Positions 10,785 through 22,800 of a DNA stretch of 64,000 bases are shown piece by piece. Made by a program: the position numbers and the translations under genes. Origin of the DNA: Saccoglossus kowalevskii (Eukaryota; Hemichordata; Enteropneusta; Harrimaniidae); assembly GCF_000003605.2 (NCBI RefSeq), contig NW_003152751.1, positions 145,923-209,922 on the forward strand, given 5' to 3'. Numbering within the stretch: the stretch's first letter is position 1; each line of letters begins with the position of its first letter. The notes beneath the pieces were generated by a model that saw nothing but the letters and a program-made list of their open reading frames with translations, was not told the DNA's origin and made no database searches.

Positions 10785-12410
10785 CACGCATTTCACCGTG
10801 CCAGTTGGTCTTTTTTGTTGTCCTATCAATCACATTCATCACACGACGGTGCCAATTTCCTGACATACCGTATCCAGATGTGAGAATTCATATTGTAATT
10901 GTTAGTTCACCATGTGTTTATTTATCCCTATGCCATGTAGTTATCTTCTTACAACTGTTATGGATATATTCAACGACAATTATACACCACAGGTGTAACA
11001 TAAGCTGATTACATTATATTGGAGTGCGCGGACGCTGCCTTTAGATCGGATGTAATATTTGAAGTTGCATACCTAGTTTGTTTGGAGCGTAGGAAACCTG
11101 TCACTAATCCTTGCAAGCATTATAAAAGATTTGGTATTTTGACCAGTTTATGAGAAATGTTATCCGGTAGAATCCTGAAATAGAATTTAGACGAACCCCC
11201 TAAAATAAAGTAAAGTGGCCTTGAGTGATTACAAAAATTATATGCCAATACTTCATGATTTGTTGCCAGGGCAACTAATTTTATCAATCTCACAATGATC
11301 ATATTTATCAGTGGAGGTGTTTTGCATATAATGTAAAGTGGAAATGATGAACGTAGCTCACTTTCTTGACAAGGAAATTTGTTAATTATTTTAGTTGAAC
11401 TAATCGGTGTGGGCGCGGTATTTTGTATAACAGTGGTCATTTTACGCCCTTGGAATGTACGTGGATTGTAGCAGTTTTATTCTAAATACGGAAACAACAA
11501 AACCATGCATCATTTAATGTAACAAGTGTGGGTGACATAATTATGACAATAACTGTATCCCCGGACGTGGTTTATGTTCTTTAAATACTTTGTTAATGTC
11601 ATGACTCACGTTGATGCCCAATTTATAATGAATGGGGGTTGCGTCAGTAACGTTCCAAAATTTACCGTAATATTGTGCATGTAATCGCAAAGAGAACAGT
11701 CTACAATTTGCCACGAGACAATATCGACAGAGAAAATGAGACAAATAGGCATATTCTGTCATGGCGTGTAGTTTTTAAGCTGAAAGAGTGAGCGTCCCGT
11801 AATATAATTGCAGAAACGCCCATTACTGATGGTGATGAAGACTGTGATGGAGATTCTGCAAAGAAAGAAAACGACTGAAATCCGCATTCAAAATGTGTTA
11901 GGCGCATGCGTAGTGTGCAGTCGACGATAGATGGCGCAATTCGTGTCATTTTAGTAACACGTATCAACATTATTATAATATGTGCTTATGTTGTTGACAA
12001 TGCATGTGTATGACCCTTGTCTATGACACACGTGTATTTTCGACAGATACAGTCAGGCGCTCTTCTATCAGTCTGACAGTAGTTAGAATTGTTATCATCG
12101 TTGTTTTAAATGAAACGATTATTCATAATATGACAAGTTGTCAATTTTCGATTCTGCAATTAATTGGGTCCTTTCAAAAAATAATTTGCTCTTTGTTAAT
12201 AATTGGTGTAACGCTGCTTTATCATTGTCATCTTTATGGACATGCTGATCAATAAGCGTCACATTGTCCGCGTAACTGTTCTTAGGAGATTACGAGATTC
12301 GACGTCACATGCTATGCTTATCAATGTTAATTTAAACCACCGTCCCGCAATCCCTGGGATAGCACCAATAACATTTCTGGAACACACTCTGTGAAACCTA
12401 ACTGTCGAAG

Positions 12411-12491
12411 ATGAAACTAATAGCATTTCAGTTGCTTCTTCTACTGGAAGTTTTCTTTCCCGAGAGAGGCTCGGCTACGCGTTCACGTTGA
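12411..12491 (+). other. Signal-peptide-like micro-ORF
   Basis: The ATG at 12411 opens 26 codons before TGA: MKLIAFQLLLLLEVF, then FPERGSATRSR. This is a typical secretory signal with a basic start and a long hydrophobic core. No clean phase-1 GT donor follows the likely cleavage site; the nearest is a weak GTTCAC. It could be a decayed signal exon of a lost lectin copy, a real tiny ORF, or chance. Confidence 0.3.
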
Positions 12492-14046
12492 CGTAGACTT
12501 TCGTGGTGATAAATCGCTCGACTACATGTTTTCTATTTCCAATTTTAAATCAGGGCTCTTACCCAGATGAAAGATGATGATGAAAGATGACCGTTCAAAA
12601 CATTCCCATAATAACTGAGAGACGTGTGGGCTCGAATCGCTTTTTTTTCGCGATGAATATCTGGCTTTCAGGTATCGGTTGACTCACATAGGTTTTGCAA
12701 ATTCAGCTATTTTAGAATTATCTGATGGCGATTTTACTCTGTCGAGACTGCCCGTTATTGGGTTTGGCATGAATACATTATTCCATCGTGCACTTTTGCA
12801 TTTGAGACTGATAGTGTGTCTTTGTTCGCGTACTTACTCCAAGCATGGAGGTACTAACTTCTTACAATGGGTTACGCTAATCTCGAGAATTCGGTAATAT
12901 ACGGAGCAAGGAATAGACAAACTGCGCATGTACATAATGGAAAATTTACATATATAACATCGATTGAAGAAGAACTGATGAAGTATCGCGAATCTGTTTG
13001 TATTTGTAACGGTGATGAGACTTAATCAATGATTGCCTGTGACAATAACGATTGCATTATTCAATGGTACCATTGTCAGTGCGTGGGTTTGACGCCCGAA
13101 ACTGTTCATCGGCATCGGCGAACACCATCAGAAATGACAGTATCGAAAGAAGGGCATGTCTAGACACTTTCTCTGCAATAATATTTTTAGGAGTCTTTAG
13201 GCATTTTCGTTGTAGACTCTCGAAATCTTGTTCTTGTTACAGTTGCTAATAATTATACATGTGAAACATGTGAAGTAACAAGTTCATCTGTTGAATTTCC
13301 GGTTGTGAAATGCGTATTTTAACCCTTCACAGCTAAACAAACCCAGTGCGCATGTGTGATGACCGTAGTTTCATAATGCGCATATATTTTATAGTCACGT
13401 TAAAACAAATCGGCGAGGTTATATGATATTCCGCTAACTGGTTACTTGTTTAAGCAATCGCAAACTGTCATCGACATCAAAGATGAGCTAGACAATGTCC
13501 TTATCAGGATTAACTTGGGTTGAAACAAAAGGAAATAAGCCAGTTAAGAGGCTTATGGTAGTACACTGTATGTACCTCCATGTTCCAAGGAAGTATATTT
13601 GAATGTACACATAACATAAAGCTGAAATATAGCAAACATGACGTCGGATTGACTTCACTACCCCAACATCCAGAATTAATGCTAAAACCAACCTAGATTT
13701 GTTTCCCATGACCAACGTAACAATTAATCATTACCATCTTCAATACACTTGAATGGCCGCCGAGATCTCATGAAGAGCGAGAATTCCATATACCCGACAA
13801 TCGTATGGACGAGGCCACGGTGTTGGGAAGAATCGTATTATTATTTTGACGGATAATGTGCCTAGTTTGGTCACTGAATACTGTTCCTCTATACGAGGAT
13901 ATGAAATTAATTAAACATAAACATACGCCAAACACTGACAACTAATAAATCGATTTTTACAACATGAAATTTAATATGATCATACAAGAATGTCAAAATC
14001 GAGAACATATGTATAAATATGTATGTAAATATTTATATATTCATTT

Positions 14047-14180
14047 AATAATATGAGGTTATTACGAGGATACCCCAAAGTATGCACGAAGACAGTACAG
14101 CGGGAGTATGCGCGGAGGTCGATGCGCGACGTACTGTCTGAGTGCATACTTTGAGGTTGCCTCGTAATAACCTTATTATT
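14047..14180. repeat. Long inverted repeat / fold-back element
   Basis: Arms 14047-14098 and 14131-14180 are near-perfect complements of about 50 bp around a 32-bp loop. Both arms carry GGTTATTACGAGG and CAAAGTATGCAC when read inward. It could be a fold-back MITE or a transcribed hairpin. No convincing target duplication was found. Confidence 0.75.
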
Positions 14181-14989
14181 ATACATCTTTGTCTTCCAAG
14201 GATACATCATGGGAATACCGAAATCCAAAAAGTTTAAAACAGAATCAGCGAAGTTCTTTGTATGGAGTCCAGTCAAACCTTTGTGGCAGCCATATTTGTT
14301 TTAGAGGACGCTTACGCGTAATTATTCTATTTTTGGAATTCGCATTTCCTTATATGGTAGGATGAAAATACCCCGTAAAATGCCGCAAAATTATGGCACG
14401 CTGTAACTTATGGCGTTACTGTGACAGATGTATAATAATGATCTTTATGACAACCTCTGAGGACAATTGTCGGAATACCACGTCCTTAAAGTGGGTTAAA
14501 GGGGTGTTTTCTATGGTTAAGACGGGGGTCCTGGGACTTCAGGGTAATACAAACTTATTGTGAACAGAGTCTTGGTTTGATACATTTGTAAGTAGGGGGT
14601 TTGATTCTTACCTGTTATTTTTTACTAGTGGCTTTCAATGGCGGTTTTAAACTGTTCGAAATTTCTTCTTTCCTAATCCGTTCTGCATGATATCACTGGT
14701 CTTAACTTGTGTTTAAATCATTACCATTCTCTATGGTGTTGTTGCATTGAGTATCAGAACACTTTTAGTGGTCTAAGTCAAGTGTCAGATATAAAATTCA
14801 GGTGTACATTTTCCCGTGGCAGTTTTGAAGCTGTGAAAACAAAAACAATTGAACAAACGATCGAACAAAAAAACAAACACAATAAACTACGTAGAATTAA
14901 TTGAACATTTGATGGGTTATTTGGGAAAATATAATTAATTAATGAAATAATTGCTCTCCCTGTCGAGGTATTAATTACTTTTCAAACCA

Positions 14990-14997
14990 TATAAAAT
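14990..14997 (+). promoter_or_regulatory. TATA box upstream of the orphan signal exon
   Basis: TATAAAAT lies 49 bp before the ATG at 15039. The same octamer lies 50 bp before the homologous ATG at 19757, so the box and signal exon look duplicated together. With start of transcription about 30 bp downstream, the earlier in-frame ATG at 15012 would fall outside the mRNA. Confidence 0.6.
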
Positions 14998-15038
14998 GTA
15001 TGGACCATTGCATGAAAACTACATGCAACACAGTCAAC

Positions 15039-15126
15039 ATGGCTGGGACATCGGCTACTGGTTCAACCGTACTGGGTATATTGGTCGTTGTCTTGGCCAA
15101 TGTTCCACACGGTGTATTCTCGCAAG
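15039..15126 (+). CDS. Orphan / alternative signal-peptide first exon
   Basis: It encodes MAGTSATGSTVLGI, then LVVVLANVPHGVFSQ and one extra base before the donor GTGAGG (phase 1). It is clearly homologous to the exon at 19748-19844 (shared VNM-GT, L-G-V/I-L core, G-V-F/Y-S/A-Q-G end). No phase-compatible lectin exon lies between 15126 and 19748, so it either splices about 6.6 kb to the first pentraxin exon at 21778 as an alternative promoter, or is the remnant of a lost duplicate. An upstream in-frame ATG exists at 15012. Confidence 0.65.
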
Positions 15127-18100
15127 GTGAGGAGGAGTTATTATTTTTGTAAACATGCAAATCTTTTATTTGAACGATGTATGTTTCCACAAAAAATCAC
15201 ATTGATAATTTAGACGAACCAGAAATGTGTCAAAACGTGTGTCAAGTATTACAATTGGTGCACGGGGTGATACGCTTGCCGGTAAATAGTATTCAGTGTT
15301 AGTGCCTTTCGTGCCTTTGAATCATCGATACTTAAATTTACGTATCCTACTAATACCGCCACGACAGAATACTTAGAGCTACTCAGAGGCTAGACTTGCA
15401 CACAGTCTCTTGTTTATTTATTTGTTGTTTCTTGAATGAAATAAAATATCGAAATAATATTTCGTGGTAATCCGGCTTTCGCCATTTATACATTCGCATA
15501 TTGATTTGATTAATCACAAACACCAACAAATAAACAAGAGACTGTATGCAAGTCTACTCAGAGGCGATGTCTGTCTGTCTTGAATATTGGAATCATTGAA
15601 CAAAATCGTGTTTTTTTTAAAGTTTAGAGTGATAACAACTCTACAGAGCAAGATCAAATTACCTATCAGTGCTGAGTGTTTATTATTACCTAATAATGTC
15701 TTTTAATGTGAAATGGTGTATATCTATATACTAGTAGTCAGTTTGGTCTTTAATCCATTTAACAATCCATTTATTCATAAAATAAATGTTCTATTGTTTC
15801 TAGACTCGACTCGCAGAATGTGCACAAAGCCGATTCTGCTTTTCCCCATTTTAATTAAACTATAGTTTGTAGCTAAAAACCTATGAATGATTTTATATTG
15901 AAAGGCTTGCAATTTGGTATCTTTTAGAAGGGTCTAGCAAATATTAAATGCTATTCAATATCTGGCTCGCCTAGAATTGATTTATGCATGATTTTACTCG
16001 GCATTTGGTTAATTTCATTTACGATTTCTTGTTTGACTCCTGAAGCGACGAGTTATAATACCAAGATCACGAGTAAAACGATGAATATTACGATACTGTC
16101 GTGTAATAAGCGTTGTATCATACATGGTATCACCGATTGGTTGGACTGTATGTAACACCTCGGGACAGTATCTCCCGGTTAATGTGTAGTAATACAAACA
16201 TAAACACTGGCTGAATCGCGAAAGTGAAGTATAGTAATTTAGTATCCAATTCGTAAATTATTAAATCGACTGAAATAAGATAAAGTCGTTTGTGATTAGT
16301 ATATACATGCGCGAACCGTGAAACGCCTAGATAAATACCAAGCTATAAACTAATGTTCCAAATGCGATGCGTAGTTTTCGATGTTAAACTGTCGACCCAC
16401 TCCCGTCACGGTGTTTTCCGTTATATTGCTCATTTTCAGTAGACTATCATGGAACACCAGATAGAAAATAAATTGCACTATATATACTGTAAACCTTTTA
16501 ATTTTCACAGCTCGTGAAATTAAAGCCAGTATATAAGTTGTGTGTAACTCCGCCTCTTCGGCCGGGTACTAGTAGGTTTTCTTTGACATGAGGTGTAAGT
16601 ACTACACCTAAACACAGAGCAAATTTGGAAATCATCCATGTAAACTTTATACATTCGAGTTACACAGTAAAACAGATGGATTTTGTAAATTAGAAGAAGC
16701 TGATATTGGTGAAGAGATACTATCACAATCTGTTTAGAAATATATGTAATTCATCGAATTATTTGCGTAATACGATATTCCCCGTTATGTCCTCGTTTTG
16801 TTAATTACAAACAAATATATTGGTGAAGACTATTTTCATTACGTGCACACAAATATATATATAGCTACACAATAAATTACGTAATAACACATTTATACTG
16901 ACAGGCTTTTATTTTGGCCTCGTCGGGTAATTTTCTATAATGGCAAGATCTTTAGAAAGTCTATTCTAAAATAATTATTATAGTTGTCGAAAAATATTTC
17001 CGATTTATTTCGAACAAACTTTATTTTTGATTTATTTATTAAGGGGAAATGCGGAAAACTTTGAATATTGTGAGCAAGTTCAAATAACTGTGTTTGATAT
17101 TTTGTCTTACGTTCGGGTATGATTTGCTGTGAAATGGAAATTATGTTATGGCCTTAAATACGGCTGTATTCGTAGGATGAAATAATAAAAAACATGAGTT
17201 TTAATTACCTGTACGGATTGTTTAACCAGGAACGTGTTTCAGTATTTCATCGAACGCATACTGCAATATTTACGGCTAAAACTGGGGTTTTGTATTATGG
17301 ATAATCATGCTCAAACAAAATCCAATTTTGTAATAATTATTTAACCATGCTAAAAATACTCAGAGTTATTCACATCGCGTATATCGCTTCTTTAGATGCA
17401 CGATGATATTGATAACTGTCGTGGCGTTTCTATTCGGTATAGCTTCATTCAAATATACGTCACGAATGGAAAACATGTTAAATGTGCTTTTCAGTTTTAA
17501 TTGATTGCGTACTTTTGTGAAGTTTAACCAGCTGTGTCAAGGTGCAGATAAATGTGTGAACTGATGTTGTTGGCGAGTATCTATGTTCGAATGCATTGTT
17601 TTAATATATTGCTAATTCATCAACTCGTCATATATCGGAAAACATATATAAAAAACTTGGAAAGTCTAATTATGAGACTGCGTTAATTGTGACGTCACAT
17701 TAGTCCGTGATACCATAACACACATATGATAGATTAGACAAGACTCAATCGGGATTAATCGGTACTGACCAAGGATATCGTAATTCAACATTAATGACTC
17801 TGTTTTAAGCACAACCACCTGTAACTGCGGCGGTCATTGATATTTCAGCCATTTCGTCATACGATACAACACGCACCGGACAAACACAGTAGAATTTTAA
17901 ACCCGCTCTTCTCTTTACAACAATTTTCAAATCACTTGACACAAAGTATCGTAATGTCCCCATCAATGTCGAGTGCAGGAAGTTTTCAAGTGTTTGCTGA
18001 GAATTCCTAGTGGATGTTTGTGAAATAATTGAAAACAATAACGAGGCCGTTAATAGTTTGAGTTTATTCAAATATTTGGTTAAACGGTGTCATTACGTAA

Positions 18101-19706
18101 CTCACCACCAGTGTCACGTAACTTGATCGACACATACCTGTCAACATTTCCCACTATCCCGCATTTGCCAGTGCAAAGAATATATTTTAAATGTCTCGTT
18201 AATGGCCGTGCTACAATATCGATACGGTGTTGGCATATTATCATATATCGCAAAATTTATATAAAGATACTGGAATAAGTTATCCTAATAATAAGTATAC
18301 CAAATACAAGAAAGTCTGCCGCAATGCTACTGTTGTGCGAATGAAAAAAAATCTTGCGATATTATTTGAGGCCCGATTTCGAACTAAGATCATTACCGTT
18401 CATACATTGTATTAACATAGAAAACATGTATCGGAAGGTGTCACATTTATTCAGAATCTGGCTACGACCAACCACGGCCACGGCACGAGTAGGCGTTAAC
18501 ACACAACTATATTCTGTAAATAAACATTTCGATTAAATTATTTTTGAGACGACGTTTCAAATTATAATTTGTACAATCACGTGATATCAAGATAGGATTG
18601 AAATTCGGCAGTGAGTTGCCGAATATTGGAAATTCTGTGTATGTAAAACATAGTAGCACAAATTATCAACGAAACGTCTACGTATCACTGGCATTACATT
18701 ACAAAAGACAAACTTAAATATTCATATACAACTGGCATTATTGCTTAGACATAATTTAGAAACGTCGAGTATCCACCGAAAAACCGATAATTCTATGTTT
18801 TTATTATATCAAATGAAACATCAAAAGAAAACACGAAAACAAATTGATTGAGCTGTATTGTAAATGAATATTTTTTTATTTATAAATCTAATTATCATAT
18901 TTAATTACATACGTTGTAGAAATGAGCGGGTTCAAATGTAATAAAAACACGACTTATTCCATCTGTTGCGTTCTATTTTAGTGACATTCCACTTGATGTA
19001 TAGTTATGAGGGCAATGTATTGTCAAGTTAGCTTCCCCACACGTATAGATATTTTCAATATGATGGGAAAAGCGGTTCAAACATCATGACCCGGTCATGA
19101 GCAGAAATGGAATTTGATTGAATAAAACACAGAAATAAAAGTGTTGGGGTACTTTAAGTCGTGATAGTAAATATACATTTAGGAATGACGTATTATACGA
19201 CCTACACTTAGTCACAGAGAAATTGCGAGAGCAGTCTATGTATGTTGCACGCCGCGGCGTTGTAACCCATTTTGTCATCATGTCAGTGATTCGTGTTCAG
19301 CATCCACGATAAATACAAAATATCGACAATAGCTAGCAATTTAAAGGGAGTGTTCGATTTTCATGTAATTAAAACAAACAAGGTATTTTACACGCGTTGT
19401 ACACGTCGCCATGTGTCCGATATCAAAACGGGTGCGACGCGAAGATCAATATTCAAGCAATAACGCAGGGACATTATTTTTTTACGACTCCAGTTCCGGA
19501 AACAAGCAGTACGTGATGAATGTTATGAGAAAACGCATCGATACTTAAACCATGTAATACATACTAATATACTAGCTGCTGTATTTGACAGAATAAACAT
19601 GGCCGTCAAACGTCCCGCGCAACGCACCGCGCAATATGATACTCGGTTTTAATTTGCATGTTTAATTAATGAAACACTTTTGAATGAATGATTACATATC
19701 AAATGG
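15127..19706. other. Intergenic region or long first intron
   Basis: No exon with a pentraxin or FTP signature is present on either strand. The region is strongly AT-rich and contains the small MITE at 15391-15556. If the 15039 exon is used, this stretch is intronic. Confidence 0.5.
15382..15565. mobile_element. 166-bp MITE with 9-bp target-site duplication
   Basis: The element at 15391-15556 begins TAGACTTGCACACAGTCTCT and ends in the inverted complement (ACTGTATGCAAGTCTA), with inverted arms of about 35 bp reaching TTTATTTGTTG. CTCAGAGGC is directly repeated on both sides (15382-15390 and 15557-15565). A 9-bp duplication is the hallmark of Mutator/MULE transposition. It is non-coding, hence a non-autonomous derivative. 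Confidence 0.78.
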
Positions 19707-19714
19707 TATAAAAT
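19707..19714 (+). promoter_or_regulatory. TATA box of the giant pentraxin-FTP gene
   Basis: TATAAAAT lies 41 bp before the ATG at 19748 and 50 bp before the in-frame ATG at 19757. Transcription would start near 19738, leaving a leader of about 10 nt. The octamer is the same as at 14990. Confidence 0.65.
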
Positions 19715-19747
19715 ACGAACACTTACTTGAAATCCTCACTCCACTCT

Positions 19748-19844
19748 ATGGTCAACATGGGTGGGACACCGGGTATTGATCCTGGATTGCTGGGTGTACT
19801 GATTGTGATTTTGGTCTCCCTTCAACCCGGTGTATACGCGCAAG
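19748..19844 (+). CDS. Signal-peptide first exon of the giant gene
   Basis: The exon encodes MVNMGGTPGIDPG, then LLGVLIVILVSLQPGVYAQ and one base before the donor GTAAGG. It has a hydrophobic core and an A-Q cleavage region. Phase 1 fits the acceptor of module 1 at 21778, forming a Gly codon. A TATA box lies 41 bp upstream. The paralogous exon at 15039 shares the design. Confidence 0.82.
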
Positions 19845-22800
19845 GTAAGGATACGTTAATGTGACTACAAGCGTTTAGAACAATGGAAAGAAAAACTTTT
19901 ATTTTACCAGCGTAACTTCCTACACAATGCTTCAGTCTTGTTTATAGCATTACAAACAAATAAACACCCACAACATTCGTGTAGTTATATCGAATGGCAT
20001 AGCATTTTATATCTACGAAAGTAAAATACAAGTTACCTATGTCGATATAGATGTATCTTTAACTTGAACGCAGTTGTAAGTACAGCCGTTCCAACTCATC
20101 AGAACACACGAAATGTAAGTGTTGTGAATGACAACATGGTTATAACAATTATTCCACAATTCTGATCTCCATATATCGCACAACGCACACGATCTGATGT
20201 AGTATTGTATATATTGCTATAGTCTCCTTTAAGCCTTATATTTGCGACAGGCGCATGGGTGGTATGTTGAATTCCTTCACTGAATTTCCACTTTCGAATG
20301 TATTGTTTTTCTTAGTCACTATAAGTGTCAACAGATCACCAAAACTAATTACGTAAACCTTTCAATTCATTAAATTTTTCACTTAATGCCTTTGAGTAAA
20401 GTTACCTACCCGCATTTTAATACATGCAGATATACGTATAGCAAATTATCTTTTTTTTCTGTTTATTCTTGTGTAAACAGTAATTATGAAAATTATTTAT
20501 GGTTGCATAGGGAATACATATCGTTATGAATTATTCTTAATATAAATTTCTGAATTGTCTTGTCAAAATCAATATCACAATGTCGAAATGTCTTAGTGTT
20601 AATAATTATTCACACGTATGTACATACATACAAATGGCAAGGTTTGCAACACAATATGCCATTTACCATGAAGATTATACTTATGCTTCAAGGGTTCACA
20701 GAGGCGGCGGCACGACATTTTGCATGGAGGGGCGAGATCTGCTCACCATCCCTCGCGACCTTACAAGGGGGTCCGGGGCATGCTCCCCCTTACAAATTTT
20801 GAATTCTAGACTTCTAGAATTCTAGATTCTAGACCCCCTGTAACGCCATTTCCTTCATTTTGTGGGGCAAATTTTGCCGACACAAAGGGTTTCAGCTTGA
20901 ATTTAGAGGGGCGACGCGCCCTAACAATTTTCGAAGGGGCGATCGCCACCTCTGCCACCTGTGCCATCGCCACAGTTTCATGTCCGCATTTTGGGTTTGA
21001 TGAAATGCGCCTTAGCTACAAATGGCCTCCGAGATCTCCTAATATAGAATTTTATTCTATCCTCTCATCGCATTCACTGCTCCAACTATCTTAGTAACAT
21101 ATTCTCGGGAGCGAAGGTACGTCCCAGAACGTATGTTGCCCGTCTATGTTGTTACGTCACGCACCAATGTACCATGTATTTCCATGGGCTCTGCGCAAGC
21201 TGCTTTGGTACACAGGTCGAAGAGCCGGTGAAAATAGCCAAAGTCGAGAAAACAGTACAAACTCAACTATGAGACAATCCTAAACAACCAAATGTATATA
21301 AATTGCACATGTAAGGGTAATGTTGTTACCGTGCTCAGGGGATTCTCAACAACTGGTCGGAAGCACATTTTATTTAGAGCTTCTACCGTTGTTCACCGGC
21401 TACCAGGCGGGTAAATGCCCGGATGTCAACCCGAGAATACCAATGGACCAATGGGCGTGATGACAGGGGAGAATGTAACTATTTGCAGGGCAAGAACAAG
21501 TCACGCGACTCTTTTGCTCTCGGCGAGGTTTCGACGGCCATTTGCGTCGAATGTATATTCCACTCGTCAATATTTATTTATTTATTTATTTATTTATTTG
21601 TTGCTACCCTTTTAAAGCAGGGGCTCACTTTTACAGGAGCTGCAAAATTAAAGATACATTTCATAAAATAAGTACAAGAAATACTGTTATAGATCAAGAA
21701 AAATATCGACGAATTAAGCGACAATGACACAAAAATGTTGATAGTCCAAGACTACATTTTATTTCATTTGTTACCAGGATGTAGCGATGGTACGTTTGGC
21801 AAAAAGATGCTGGACATTGACAACACTAAGTCCGACTTCAGTTACGTGACGATGCCGGAATCCATTCCGGATATGACGGAGTTCACCATGTGTTTCTGGG
21901 TAAGAAGTAGTGACGCCATAACCAGCAGATACCTGATGACATACAGAAGCAGTAATATCAACTCTGGTAGCATATATTTGTATAATCCAAACAACGTTCA
22001 ACTGTATGTGAATAACGGCGCCGCCTCTGCAAGTGGGATGGTTGTCAGCTATGGTGTATGGCATCACTTGTGTATCACGTGGGACTCAGCCGATAGTGGG
22101 CGATACCATTACTACAAAGATGGTAGAATGAGGTACACGTCGTATAATCTAAAGAACAGCCAGACTATCCTCGGAGGTGGTACGATGATCTTCGGACAGT
22201 GGCAAGCATCAATTGGAGGTGGCTTCTCGAAGAGTTACTCTTTTAATGCCGAAATGTCCGCTTTCAACATATGGAATGAGAGAATGGATGTTGAAGCCAT
22301 TCAGGTAATTAACATAATATGTTTTCCCATAATGCATTTCGGTGTGGTATACACTCACCCCGACTTTAAATGACCTAGCATTTTTTGGTTCATAGGGCAC
22401 TAATCACCCGTACTCGGTACTGACATCGATTTATTTACTTACGTATCGCCATAATAATACCAAAACATGATGCAATTAATACATATAAAGTGTGATTTGT
22501 CATAAATTATAATTTGGCACATTGTGATGCTTTACAGTATATGCCGAGACGTTTTCTCCTTGTTGGTTTCCACTTCCCATTAATCAGCATATTGTTTTGG
22601 CGTAAGACTCCATGAAAAGAACACACCAATTTTTGTGTGATTTAAAAGTGAAATGACAAATATTATCAAATACGAAATAAATGAATAAATAAATATTAAG
22701 CATGTCCACAAAATGTTCTGCCCTTGTTATTCCTGAATCACGTGAAAAATCACCATGCCTAAATATTCTGGGAATGCTTGTGCCGAAAGCCCCTCACGAT

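Larger units (their letters stand above)
10785..14989. other. Intergenic region between divergent lectin genes
   Basis: About 4.2 kb separates the minus-strand FTP promoter from the first plus-strand signal exon. Scattered short open frames show no domain signature and no flanking splice logic. Recognisable items are the micro-ORF at 12411 and the hairpin at 14047-14180. Shared regulatory elements are possible but none could be identified. Confidence 0.5.

Noticed and set aside
11120-11440. 106-codon minus-strand open frame in the intergenic region
   Set aside because: No recognisable domain, no signal peptide and no splice or promoter context. AT-rich DNA gives such frames by chance.
17805-18071. 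Minus-strand open frame with a signal-like start (NKLKLLTASLLFS)
   Set aside because: It opens with TTG, not ATG, has no acceptor or donor in a useful phase and no domain similarity.
20560-20825. Two overlapping about 80-codon frames in intron 1
   Set aside because: They cross the GC-rich repeat-like segment, disagree in frame and carry no domain signature.
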